From NCBI GenBank assembly GCA_011032825.1, contig JAADJZ010000001.1, forward strand, positions 62,001 to 126,000: a stretch of 64,000 nt of DNA, in the 5' to 3' direction. Source of the DNA: Massariosphaeria phaeospora (Eukaryota; Ascomycota; Dothideomycetes; Pleosporales). This document shows positions 51,140 through 63,205 of the stretch, one piece after another; position 1 is the first letter of the stretch; every line of letters starts with the position of its first letter. The notes under the pieces were generated by a model that was not told the DNA's origin, searched no databases, and saw only the letters and a list, made by a program, of their open reading frames with translations. The position numbers were made by a program, and so were the translations under genes.

Positions 51140-54100
51140 TTTTGCACGCACGAGCTCATATAAACGCTTTTACTTGGTCTTTCTTTTACCAGCACATGTC
51201 GGTCATGTAGTATAAGTTTCCTTCTTTCGTTGTAGCTGTGCCGCTTGTACAAAGCAGGACGCGACATGAAATTTTGATGTTGTGAGCTTTTAGACGGGTA
51301 GAGAGAGAGGGAGAGGGAGAGAAACAACATGCGTGTTTGTGTGCGTGTGTGTGTAGGTTTTATTTTAGAGGGACGCAGAGCACATGGAACTCTATAAACC
51401 ATGGGTTTTCGCTGCAGGACGCAAGCGCCGCATAAAACGTCTGTCATCTTTTTTTTAACTCTGCTGTTTTGACCAATGGGACAGACATATATTCTAACAC
51501 GTGTAGTTTTTGGCGGACAGACTGAGCCGAAACATAAAAGTTTAGCATGTGTCTTTTACAAGCACTCAGAGCACGCAGCAGGAACTCATGTCGTTGTTGC
51601 TATTGCTTTCTTCTTCGCCGCGAGACGCAAACGGCGCATCGTGGACCACACGCTCTGTTTTTTTCTGCTTCGACCGACGCGACAGGCATGTATTCCAAGA
51701 AGTGTCGTTTTAGGCGCACAGGGCGAGCCGAGACATAGATTGGCCCCTGTAGCTCTTTACGAGGACGCGGAGCACGCGACAGGAACTCATAGTCGTTTCC
51801 GTCGTTCTGTTTTTGAGCCGCGAGATGCAAGCGCGTATAGTGCACGATGGGTTCCGTTTTTTGACTGAAGTCTGCTGTTTCGACCGACAGCACAGGTATG
51901 TATTCTAAGAAGTGTCGTTTAGAAGCACGGAGAGCTCAAGGCAGGAACTCATACCCAGCTGTCATCGTTGTTTTTGAGCCGCAAGATGCAAGCGCGCATA
52001 GATGTCTTAGTAGAGCTTTTTTGTAGCTATGCGGCTTCGTCAAGAACAGGGCCAGGAACGTCTTTGATGCAATGTCCTTGTTGGAGGACAGAGCGAGCCA
52101 GGACATTCGTCATATGGAACAACGTTTTTGAGAACACAGGAAGCCCGCGGCGGGAACTTATACCCAGCTGTTATCGTTGTTTTTTTACGCATGAAATTAT
52201 GTCTTTATCCTTTTTTGTAACGATGCAGCTTTGACAAGGACAGCGCCGGACATGCTTAACTGGATACGCCATTTTCGGCAGACAGAGCAAGGCGAGACAT
52301 GTATTTCTTATACTAACGTTTTCAAGACGGGGAGCGCGCGGCAGGAACTCATGTCGTTCGTAACACCAAGTTTTTTAGCCGCGGAAAGCAAACAGGCCAG
52401 CGCATATACTATGCGATGTAGTAGGTTTTAGTCTCGCACGCTCGAGATCTTCGACAAGGACGGCGCCAGACATGAGATCGGATTTGTGCCATTTTCGGCG
52501 GACAGAGCGAGCCGAGACATTTATTGTATTGGAAGAAGTTTTACGAGTCAGGGAGCGCGCGGCAGAAACTCATGCCGCTCTTGATTTGGCTTTTTTAGCT
52601 GCGGAGAGCAACCGAGCAAGCAGGCAAACGCACATGTCCTTGGGCATTAGGGGATTCTTTTGGTCTCGTAAGGTTGAGATCTTCGAAGAGGACGGGGCCA
52701 GACATGTGATCTGGGATGTACTGTTTTAAGCGGACAAAGCGGGAGGAGACATGTACGTTCCCTGGTAGACTTTTACAAGACGGGAAGCGCGCGGAAGGAA
52801 CTCATTTTGCATGATTGAGGCGGTTTTTTCGCCGCGAGAAGCAAGCAAGCAAGCAGGCGCACAAGATTGTTTGTAATATTAGGTTTTGTTCTGTAAGGTT
52901 GAGAAGTTCAAGGGTGCGGGACAACATATAATCTGTTCTGTGTTGGTTTAGGCGAACAGACCGAGCCGAGACATGCACGCTTTCAAGCGGCGTTTACGAG
53001 ACGGGGAACACGCGGCAGGAGCTCATGTCGTTCGTGACACCGAGTTGTTTCGCTGCGAGAAGCAAGCAAACGCACATGGGAACTAGGAACCACGTTCTTT
53101 GTTCCCGCGAGGTTGAAGAGTTGGAGGGGGTGGGACAGGACATTGTGGATCGGAGGTCCCAATTTTTGAGGGACACAGGGAGGCGCAAGCCATAAAGAAC
53201 CGGTACTTGCGATCTAGACTCATAAGATGGAGGTAGAGTGCGCGGACAGCAGCACGGAGGACTCATTCGGCTGAGGCCCATTGTTTTATTGACCGCAGGA
53301 AGCAAGCAGGGAAGCGCACATGGATGTTGTAACAACGCCTTTTTTATTCCGTGAGCTTGAGGACTTCGAGGGGGCGGGACAAAAAATTCAAGCTTTCAGG
53401 CACCGATTTTCCAGGGCCAGAAAGAGAGAGACGCGACATAACTATCTAACGTTTCCGGTTTAGACTCTCAAGATGGGGATAAAACGCCTGGACAGCAGAG
53501 GGCAAGAACTCATCCGAAGGTCTTGCTGACATCTTTGTTTCGCCGCAGGAAGCAAGCAAGCGCACATGGTTTGTGGTAATGCGTCGTTTTTTTGTTCTCG
53601 TACGGCTGAGAACTTTGAGGGGGCGTGGCGGACAACACATCCAAGCTTTCAGGCACTGATTTTCGACAGCCAGAGAGAGAGCGACAAGACATGTGCAATC
53701 GAAGCTGCATTTTAAGAAAGACGCAAGGGGCAGACAGGAGGACATAGCAAAGTTGTGTTGCGGTTTTTACTCTCTCTTCTAAGTCTGTTGTCTCCGAAGG
53801 ACGCGAGCGCACATGCGGGTGGTATTGGTGTGACTTTTGTTCTTGTAAGCTAGAGAGTTGAGTTTTGAGAGGGCGGAGACTTGGAAGACACATTAAGGTG
53901 TAGCTACGCAGATTTGGGGGAGCAGAGGGAGAGGCAAGACATGCGAGGTGGTATTCTATTTTTTGAGAGTATAATAGAGCCCGCGGACAGCACACAGCGA
54001 AATCTCATTCAGCTGTTGTCCAGTCTCTTATTAACCGCAGGAGGCCAGCGCACATACTGTATCCTATAGTCTTCTTTCTTCGTTTTCAAGCTAGAGGCTT

Positions 54101-57100
54101 TGAGAGAATGGGACGAGACATACATACCGGAGGATTGATTTTAAAAGACAGAGGGAGACAAGACATAGCGTTTTGCGTATTCAGATTTTAGAAGGAAAGA
54201 CTGCGCGGATAGAACACAGCAAAAACTCATCAGTCGAGGATTTTTGGTTTGTCTTTTAGTGCAGGAAGCAAGTGCACATGTGGATAAAAGTTTGCGCGAC
54301 ACATTTCGTTTTTCTCTCTCTTTTGCATCTCAAATAGGCTTTTCGACAGGGCGGAGCAAGACATACATCTTGTTCTATTAATTCTTTACTAACAGAGGAA
54401 GCATCGGGATAGAATCTTTCGGCTTGTGCTCTAGATGGATAGAGAGCTCAGACAGCACACAGCAGAAACTCATCTACTTGTTTTCTGTAGATTTTCTTTC
54501 AGTACCAGCAGCAAGCGCACATGCAATCTCTGCATTGTGCCTTTTTCCCTTTGTTTGCATCTCTAATAGAGAGTTTTCCGAGAGGGTGGAACACGACATC
54601 AGATATAACCGATTATTTTTGAAGTAACAGAAAAAGCATCAAAGTTGTATACTTCAGCTTTTGCTATACAAGGATGGAGACCGCAGGCAGCACACGGCAG
54701 AAACACATCATTCTGTTGAAATCTTTTCCTTTTGTGCCACCGCAGGAAGCAAGCACTCATGCATTTACTTCAGTGACTGTTTTGGTAGCCCAACAGCTTT
54801 GACTGGGTGGGAACAAGACATAAATCGTTTTAGGTATTGCTTTATAAGAGTTTCCGGTGTCGAGGGCCGGGCGCGGAAAACACAGGGAAAGACATGTATA
54901 CTACCTAATGTTATTTTAGAAGCAGAGGAGCAAGAGGAAAGACACATGCATTGTCTCGCCAAATGTTTGAGGATGTAATGTAAAATGCAGAGGCGCGAGA
55001 GCAGTCACGACTATGACGATTACCGCTTTTGTTGCTGGAGAGAACGCACATATCTTTTCGATAGTTCCGTTTGTGGTCCTTCTTTCTTAGTCGCTTTAGA
55101 TCGAAAAGCCAGTAGGAAAACACATGTCTGAGGTCGTAAAACGTTTGTATACGAGGAGAGCCGGGCGAAGAGGAAAACATGTAGCTGGACGAGAGTATTT
55201 TCTTGCCCAAAGCGCGCACATGGAAGTCACATTCAGCCACTTTAGTCGTTCAGAACACTGTGAGGAGTTTGAGTCTCAGGCGCATCGAGAGCATTTCCCT
55301 CGCTTTTGTTCGTTTTTCGTGCAAAAGGGAAGAGCCGAGCAGAGGGGAAGACATAACGATCTTGGCGAAGAGTTACGATGTAAAGTGGACTTGCGGGCAG
55401 GGCAGAATCCATGGCTGTGAAGTCGATGTTATTATTTGCCGGGAAGTACACCCATGAAAAGGGAATTTCGTATATTTTTCAATCGGGTAGGTAACAACAG
55501 TGAGGAACAGGAGCATGACAGTCTTCATTAGGAATTGTAGAGAGCACGCCATAGAAGCATCTGAATTTAGTTTCGTTTTTCCGCGTGAGTTGAAGAGGTC
55601 CAGGAAGGAAGGTGAGCGAACCATGCCCAGAAGGATGTATGAATTCCTGCGACAGAGAGCGCGCATACGCGGCCTGGAATTCTCTTTTTGAGTCGTTTAC
55701 GATGTCGGTACACTGCGGAAAAGAACATGCTAGACTTGCGCTGCGATTTTGTAGCATACACGACACATTAGGGAGTAGTATCGTTGATTCTTTGTAAGTT
55801 AAGGTGGTATAAGAAGACGCAATCATGATAAGAGCATCGTTGAATTTATTACCAAAACGAGGAGCGCATATGGCAGCAATTCTACGTTCTTTTAGACACA
55901 CAAGAGGAAGCCATCGTCGTCTTCCTTTGTCGTCTGGACAAGAGAGGAGAGCGGGGTGAGAGAAGACATATAGCGATATGTGTAATCTTTTAAGAGGTCA
56001 AAAGTCCAGGCAGGAAGAAAGACTCATTTGCATATAGTGCAATCGTTTCTGGCGGCGGGACGAGGAGCGCGCATTTGTATGTCTACTCTTAGATTTGAGA
56101 CACGCCGAGAGAAAGCCATTGTCTTCTGCGTTTTTCTTCTATAGAGGCGAGCCGCGAGCCGCGAGCGAAATCATTGCGATGGGGGGGTAGTTTCTTTTAC
56201 GCCATGCGAAGTTCAGGTCTGCAGGCGAAAAGACGAACTCATGTTCCAATGTATTCGATCCTTTTTTCACTTGATGGAGCGCACAACATCCGATGTCATT
56301 GCAGTCTTTTCATGCCAGTATTCGTTTATAATTTAGGGGTCCCACACCGGAAGGAAGAAAGCATGCAAGTTTATCGCAGTCTTTTGCAAACGCAAAGACA
56401 TCAAAACGCATCATCGCTTTTTTCTAAATCAAAGAGTTCCAGACGGAAAAGAGAGACACATAGTTGTAGACTATCTGGAATTTTCGTCGACAGAAGAAGC
56501 GCGTGAACCATACAGAAGCAAAACTTGGCTTTCAAGGAAGCACAGAAAAGACAGACAGACATGAAAATCATTGGCCAATCTTTTTCAATAGCGTACAAGT
56601 GCGGACCAAAACCACATACATATCTCCGTATCTCTTGTTTTCCTTACAGATTGGAGGATGGCAGAAGCTGAAGACGCAGATTCCATGGCAATTTCCCACT
56701 TTATTTCTGGGAAGCTCGGGACAGGGCCGCCAGACATGATAATCTTCATATATGTTTTTGATAACACAAGCGAGACGAACAAATTCACATAAATGGTTGC
56801 TTCTTCCTGTTTTCTTCAAGGTTGAATTGGAAGCTTTCCGAAGAGACACATGAAAGCTAGAGCGTAATTTTTGATAGGGAGAAGCGTATGCAGTATTTCG
56901 CAGTAGTGTTTAGGGCTATAGAGTTTGGAGATGAACGCGGAGAAGACGCACATCAAGAGGGCCTGCCGTATGTTTGATGCAGACCGCGCGCGAGGTAGAG
57001 CGCACATGGGGACGCTGTTCTTATATTTATAAAGTCTAAATCCACGGCCGGAGAGCAACACATAGGTGCTTTATCAACGAAGTCTTTTCCTAGAGTATCC

Positions 57101-57480
57101 TTTTTGGTCCGGAACGAAACCCCTATGTATCTCTACATGTACATTTCTGCCGAGGAGAGACCATGGATCCGGCCAATAATCGTTTTTGGTATATTCCCCG
57201 TGCGAGACAAAGAGTTCATCGATGCAACAGCATTCGATTTTGTAAGATCAAAGATCCCAGGAGCATGGACACACATGTTTAATGCAGTCAATGATTTAGA
57301 GTAGGAGGTAAACCTCTTGTTCAAGTCCATGAGGGTGCAGATAAGACAGAATTTGAGGCCATGCGAGTATGATATGTTTTATGGAGACCGCGCGCGGGAG
57401 GCGAAAAACACATAAGAAGTGGTGTCATTCTTTCTCATTTTGAATCCCCAGAAGCAGATGACAGCTTATTGTCTCAAACT
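51140..57480. repeat. Large non-coding higher-order repeat array: four CAT-ending modules (A-B-C-D), period about 225 bp
   Basis: Modules of about 45-75 bp each have a variable 15-25 base head, a T-run (TTTT), a G/A-rich stretch and a terminal CAT. Four types recur in order. A ends GAGCCGAGACAT (51734, 52298, 52518, 52750, 52972, 53191, 53437, 53690, 53940). B ends CGGCAGGAACTCAT (51587, 51788, 51950, 52350, 52571, 52803, 53024, 53264, 53511, 53743, 54006, 54228, 54471, 54706, 54945). C ends GCAAGCGCACAT (51997, 52633, 53075, 53319, 53565, 53812). D ends GGACGGGGCCAGACAT (52251, 52471, 52703, 52925, 53141, 53638, 53890). At least eleven cycles are clear; B spacing ranges from about 160 to 263. 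Around 51900-51950 one A module is fused into B. Stops occur in every frame and B positions change frame from cycle to cycle, so no single protein is encoded. I do not recognise this family. Confidence 0.85.
54285..54300. repeat. TAAAAGTTTGCGCGA match inside the array
   Basis: Fifteen bases identical to the dispersed repeat copies at 18490 and 22812, same orientation, immediately after a C-module end (GTGCACAT). Confidence 0.45.
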
Positions 57481-60400
57481 TCTTATATTTAAGTAGTAAA
57501 AGCGCATATGTTCGTGGAGCCATTCGTTTGCTTCGAGGTTTGCAAGTTTAAAGAATTCATAGGAGGAGACGGAAACATGGTCAAGGCGATATACTTTCGT
57601 GTCTGACCAGAAGCACACATAGTGAAAAATAACACATAGTTTTCTGAGTCTTGCAAGAGAAAGAAACATATGAGTTGTTTTTTGAGTCCTTGGGATAGCG
57701 AAGGGGCGCAGAAGAGGCGTAGACATTGCGCCTTGGTCGTTTTCAATTGCTGAGTTCAGAGCTTGAGAGGCGGGGAAAGGCTCATTCCGAATAACAGCAG
57801 TGGGTTTTGCTGTAGCGCATGCTGGGCATATCTCTTGATTTTCAGTTCCTGAACATATCGAGTTTATGGTTATCATCTCTGTAGAGGTGAGAAGCCACAA
57901 GAGCATGTAATTGTTGTTAAGGCGCTTTTGGTCACATGATCGGCAACGTAATCCAATTTGTGCCTTAGGAAGCAATCAGTCGGCGCGTTCAGCGAACATC
58001 CATTTTCGCCATAGTAGTTTTCTCAGAAACAAACCATCTAACTAACAGCGCATGAGTTTTGAAACCACAAATCTCAAGGACGAATCATTTTGTAGGTCGT
58101 AGATACAACCCGTCATTTTCAACCTGGAAATTCAGAGGGAGATGAAGGAGGGGCTGGAGCAAATTATCCGCACACATTCGTTGAATATTTTTTTCGTTTT
58201 GGTAGTTTCAGGGGGAGAGGCATTCAGAGCCACTAGGCAAATTTAGACTTCCAAAGAACAGATGTCGATAGGTTGTAGGTTTTGAGACAGCAGGACCGTG
58301 TGTATAATACAGTCGATAAAAGCAAAGCTCATGTGGGTATTCGGCATCGTATTCTCATCCAAGAGCAAAGAGGGAAGTCCAGAAGTCCTCCGCTAAATCA
58401 CGTGAATAGCATCGAAAAGTAGTAACACCATATATCCATGGTTCGTAATTTTTGTGATCTCGGCGAGCGACAAGAGTGCCATTTTGCGACGTGTTGGCTG
58501 ATTTGAATCTCAGCCAAAGACTCCATCAGTGATTCCAAACGGCACTTTCTTGAGTTTCATAGTCCACACGTAGAGTGGGAACATCAGATTCAGTTTCTGT
58601 CATTTTTCGAGTTCTTTATTGACCTCATCGGGACGCTTTGAGTCAGTTTTCGAGGTCCAGAGATATTGTCGACGACTGGAGAACAAGAAGACCATAATGT
58701 GCACCAGGTTATGTGTTTTGAATGTCGAGCTTAAAGGACGGACTCCATTAAGTTTGTTGCTCGGTATTTGAGTATGATCCAACAGAACGGGAACTTCTAG
58801 GCTAGGTGACCGTTGCAAGAATCTTTTAAGTAACCACTCGACACCATGGAAGCGTTTTACTGCAATTCAGAGATCCAGAGATCCGGAAGCGAGCATAGTA
58901 TAATCATGCCCGCGAGGTCATGGGTAACAGAACGAAACATTTCGTAGAGAGGAGGTACGCGGAGGTCATCATCGAGAGCGTTCATGAATTCTTTTTAACC
59001 TCGAGCGCAATAAACGAAAACCGTGTTGACGCTCCATAACAGTATGGAGTTTGGCAGTTAGGGGTCGTTTTCCGATCCTGTTTCACATGATGAATTTCAT
59101 GCAGTCTTTAAATGTAGCAAGAAACGTTTGAAGGGTTCTGGACGATGTCGCACTGCTTCCAAGGACCGGAGATCCAGCAGAGAAACATCAAGCGGTTGTA
59201 CAGTGTTTTTTTACCGGGAAGGCCATAGCTCTGTCCTGAGGATTTTAATCGATCGAATGGGGATAACGAGTCTATGAGTGTTACTTTCAGTCTTGTTGTT
59301 TAGAGCGTGAGGAGGTACTCCGATTATGACTGCCTTATACCGATTCCTTAGTCACAAAGAGAGTGCCAACTACGTTTTGATTACCGTCCGAGCTTGACAG
59401 AAGACTCCATGCCACGACATCAACTGAATTTTGTGTCGAGATGCCGTAGCTTGACATTTCCTGGTGTATTGTGCTTTTATTCGACGATGCTGGACGCAGG
59501 CATTTCCAAAAGCCTTGAAGTGTTTGTAGAGCGGAGATCAATGTATATGGCGGTTATGTGTAGACGTACACCGTGGGAATGTAGTAGAAGGAACACCAAA
59601 CGGTACTCCTTTGAATTTGTAGTGCAAAAGAGTCGATACATGTTTGTCGAAGGGAATTTTGAGGGGGGGGGAGCGAAGAGGGCCAACATGTAACGGGGTC
59701 GCTGGCTGTTTGTTGATGCCGGTAGATTTATCGGTAGTAAGAAACGCGGGGAAGGAAAAGAACGCATAATGCTCAGATGTGTTCTTTTAATGGTTCTGGA
59801 CGCAAAGGAGCAGAAGGTCATATCAATAAAGATCAGGTGTTTTCGTTGCGCCAGGAGAAGAAAAGATTCTTTGTACGCTGTGACTGAGTGCGTTGATGTT
59901 GTTCAGTTTACATCTCCCAGCCAGGTCCAGAGTCGCTGGAGTTCATTTATACGATCCAGTTCCGTTAAGATCGGTAATGCGTGGTGACATGGCGCAAAAC
60001 ATGGACTTTCTTCATCGCGATTTGGCCCCCGGGACGAGGAGACCAGAGCAGGTCATCAAGTGGTAGAAAGCGTTATTATTTTTACTCAGCGGCGAGCAGG
60101 AAGCGACATGCAGCTTGTGAGAATAAGTTTTTCGGAGCAGATCGACAGAAGAGGAACTCTACAGTTTTGGTCGAGGGGCAAGCAGTTTTAACAGGTACAA
60201 GGAAACTCAGAATGTAGTAAGAGTAAAGTCTGTCGAGCGAGACTTTTTAATAGAAGCATCCGGAACAAATCTTGTATAAGGTGACTATTTCCATGAGCTC
60301 TCAAACCAGGCGCATTCAGCATCAAGATTCAAAATCCGGTTCCTCGGGGATGTTTGGATGTTTGAGGCAGCCGCACACTTAGCGTCTATACATGGTGCTC

Positions 60401-61200
60401 CATTCAACCTTATTCTTAGAAGAGAAAACACCAAGCAAAGAGCCATGGAGTGCTGGTTGAGTCTTTTTGTTGTTGATGTATAGAGAAGTTGTGGTAGAGA
60501 GTAGGCCAGTCCAAGCAGAGTGGTATATACATTTGAGAAACGCGTCCGACTCGCATACTGATTGACGCCTGGTGAAATTCTTTCTTCTCATGAGTTGACG
60601 AGTGTCAGCACAGCCCTGCCTATGTTTGGGTGCTGTTGCATTTTATTTCTCGATATCAGCTATATGTTTACTAAGCTTGAGTTTCATTGAACTGTGCGCA
60701 TCCAACGAGAGCATGTATCTTTTTGAACCGTTTATTAGAAGAGCACACACGGACAGAACCCATGTGTAGGTTCTAACAAGCGTTTTGAATTGCGGGGCGG
60801 CCTTGGAGAAAAGATCATAGTCTAGAGGTTCTGGAATTTGGTCCGAGCGGCGACCAAGAAGAGGTCATCTTTTGACAGTGTCGCAAGTTTTCTAGTAGGA
60901 AACCCGGAAAACAAATATAAAACATAGTCTTTTAGAAGGGGTGGCGACCGAGGGGAACCATCAGAATTGGCTCTTAGTATTTTATTCCCCGTTTTGACTC
61001 GATGGAAAGATAGCGCAGAGAGCCTGAAAGTTTGAGGGACTCTTGCGGGCTTATATAGTGTTGAATGTAGGATCAGGAGGTTTGTTCGCAAGTTCTCGCG
61101 ATCAGCATCGGGCGTACGATGCCGGTGTGCTCCTCCCTAGTGTAGCTGCAGATCATACAGGCCGAGTCCAACAGCGACCTCATCGTATAAGCCACGTGCA
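57481..61200. repeat. Degenerate continuation of the CAT-module array
   Basis: The same texture (T-run, purine-rich stretch, CAT) can still be followed, for example GAAGCACACAT near 57620, GAAAGAAACAT near 57670, GCGTAGACAT near 57725 and GGGAAAGGCTCAT near 57785. Beyond about 58 kb the module types can no longer be assigned. No gene is supported; open frames stay below about 115 codons and match nothing. The right boundary near 61.2 kb is approximate. Confidence 0.5.
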
Positions 61201-62140
61201 AAAACAATACTCTTTCGAGAGATAAAACGACAAGGACAGGTAGAGGAAATGGAGGAAAGCAGAAAGATGAGGATGATCTGCGCCTAAAGAAGTCACGTGG
61301 TAGACAAATTCCATCTAGACGGCTTCGATTGACCAGGCGTTCAACATCGACTCAGAGACTGAGCTGTATGGCAGGAGGTTTCGAACATAAACCACATCAA
61401 CATGATTTTACGTTTCTAACCTTGAAGCGCATGCTCGCACCAACAATTGCTTACCTATGGAGTACAAGTCTCGGATTCTGTTTCTTCCGATGACTTGACA
61501 CTGCGTCATTGATTCCGCCCGGACGAATCTTACTAAGTCCGAACCTCCTGCATAAAGGCGTGCCCTTTTGGAAACAGACTACAAAACAAGCGTACGGATG
61601 ACTGAGTTTTCCTGTTTGAGGTACAAATAAAGGGACGAAGTTGCTGGATGGTTTTTGTTGTGTTGATTTGATGAAACTGTACGGAGTACATCCCGAATCT
61701 TGCGCCTTAGTTCTGATCGTTTGACTCCAGGATGCGAATCTCGGATCTTGCGGCGAGGAAAGCAAGCTTTGTGGATTTAAGCGCGGAGCTAGCCTGGTTA
61801 GTAGCTAATGCAGTCCGTCTATTTCCAGCCCCTAGAGTTAGGGCATACCACCGTGCAGCGTGCTTAGCCAACATAGCTAGATCCTCGCGCTGAGTCCAAT
61901 GGCATGCATCTATCACGGTGCTAAACAAGTGAGCACGGTCATTTCGTTCGAAATTGGCCCCATATGGCTGCGATCCCAGCCAGTAGGGGCGGGACATCGG
62001 GGGCGGAGCCACGAGGCTGCGCAAGGCGACCCGCGCCCGAAACCTTAGCGCCCTTAAGCTCGAAGTTCCCGTTCCTCTTTAACGGGTTTGTCCTGCGTCT
62101 TCTCGTCCGCTCTTGCTCTCGTTCACTGTGCGCTTTCAAG
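61201..62140. other. Intergenic; upstream side of the membrane-protein gene
   Basis: A minus-strand frame at 62024-61707 (105 codons) has helical character but no recognisable domain and is not accepted. The plus-strand region 62040-62140 is C/T-rich (GTCCTGCGTCTTCTCGTCC), as in fungal 5' leaders. Confidence 0.4.
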
Positions 62141-63205
62141 ATGTTGGCTCTTTTCTTTTCGTTCGCCATGCTCTTCGGCGCATCAAGATGCGACCCTCAA
62201 CCACCCGCCGTTACTGCTCGCGCTCTTTTACCGAGAGCAGATTTACAGACTTTTGGATGGTGGTCCATTGGGATGAATGTTGATGTCACAGTTTGTGAGC
62301 AAGCCCAATTCTCTACTCCAACCGGCATATCTAACGTTCCTCTAAAGACTCGGCGTGGATTTTCGATCCGGAGGTCGCTCCTATCACATCGTCGGCAGGC
62401 TACTGGGTAGACTATTGCGCAGATCAGAGCGGATATTGCGATATTCCGACAAGTTGTGGTGGCGGATCGCTCTACTATTCGGGGACCCGAAGTGAAGACC
62501 CATGGTGAGACTCACTACAAGTCTTCTTTGCCCGTTTCGAATCGTTAATCGCCTACAGCCCAGTAACCCAGGATGGCAACGCCTTCGTCTGCATAACTGA
62601 TTACCTGTATGCGAGCCTTAGCGCTTCAACACCGCTGTTGTCGAAGGTGGGGTGTGTAAATCAAGAGGCCAGAACTTACTTCAGAGAAAGCCCAACCACG
62701 GCTGGTATGTACTCTATCCTCATATAGACTCCTTTCCATGCTTCAAGCATCGCTGACTCGATTTTTAGCCGCATCAGGATCCTCTACAGGCGCAGCATCG
62801 GCCGGGAACACACCCATCAGCACATCCTCCAGTGGAAGCCCAAGCGCAAGTCCAAGCGCAAGTCCGTCGCCAGCTAGAACTCCACAAAATATCAAGACCG
62901 CTATTAATACAGGCGCTATTGTTGGAGGTGCAGTAGGCGGCGTCGTCGGTCTGGCCGCACTAGCTCTTCTCGCTTTCTTTCTCCTACGACGTTCCAAGCG
63001 CAAGTCCGCATCTGCGTCTTCCGGTGCATATGCGCCCACTGCTGGGACAGAATATCATCCTGCACCGACCCAACAAACGGAATATTACGGAGGACAAACG
63101 AAGGAACCGATGTATGCGCCCGGGTCTTCGCCACAACCCCAAGGGCACGCCGAGCTACAGGGAGAGAGCGGGTACGCAGCACCATCAAGAAGCGAGTTAG
63201 CCTAG
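62141..63205 (+). CDS. Single-pass cell-surface protein with Cys-rich ectodomain, 297 aa
   Basis: Four exons: 62141-62294, 62348-62504, 62559-62704, 62769-63205. Donors are GTGAGC, GTGAGA and GTATGT, acceptors AAG, CAG and TAG; one 297-codon frame results. Signal peptide LALFFSFAMLFGASRC. The ectodomain (about 25-150) has paired cysteines (YCADQSGYCDIPTSCGGG, FVCITDYLY, KVGCVNQ). It is followed by a Ser/Thr/Pro stalk (SPSASPSASPSPA), one transmembrane helix at about 200-228 (GAIVGGAVGGVVGLAALALL) with an RRSKRK stop-transfer, and a Tyr/Pro/Gln-rich cytoplasmic tail. This layout is that of fungal WSC/MID2-like wall sensors, although no named ectodomain is identified. The first intron uses a less common AAG acceptor, so exon 2's start is the weakest point. 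Confidence 0.78.

Noticed and set aside
51476..54978. Repeat protein encoded by the array
   Set aside because: Short plus-strand frames show recurring peptide patterns, but successive module ends fall in different frames and stops are frequent, so no continuous protein with plausible introns can be built. A decayed ancestor is not excluded.
51140..57480. CRISPR-like array
   Set aside because: Regular repeats with variable heads recall one, but repeat parts are not near-identical, four types alternate, no cas genes exist and the genome is fungal.
61707..62024. 105-codon minus-strand frame near 61.9 kb
   Set aside because: Helical-looking but no motif and no splice partners; possible by chance.
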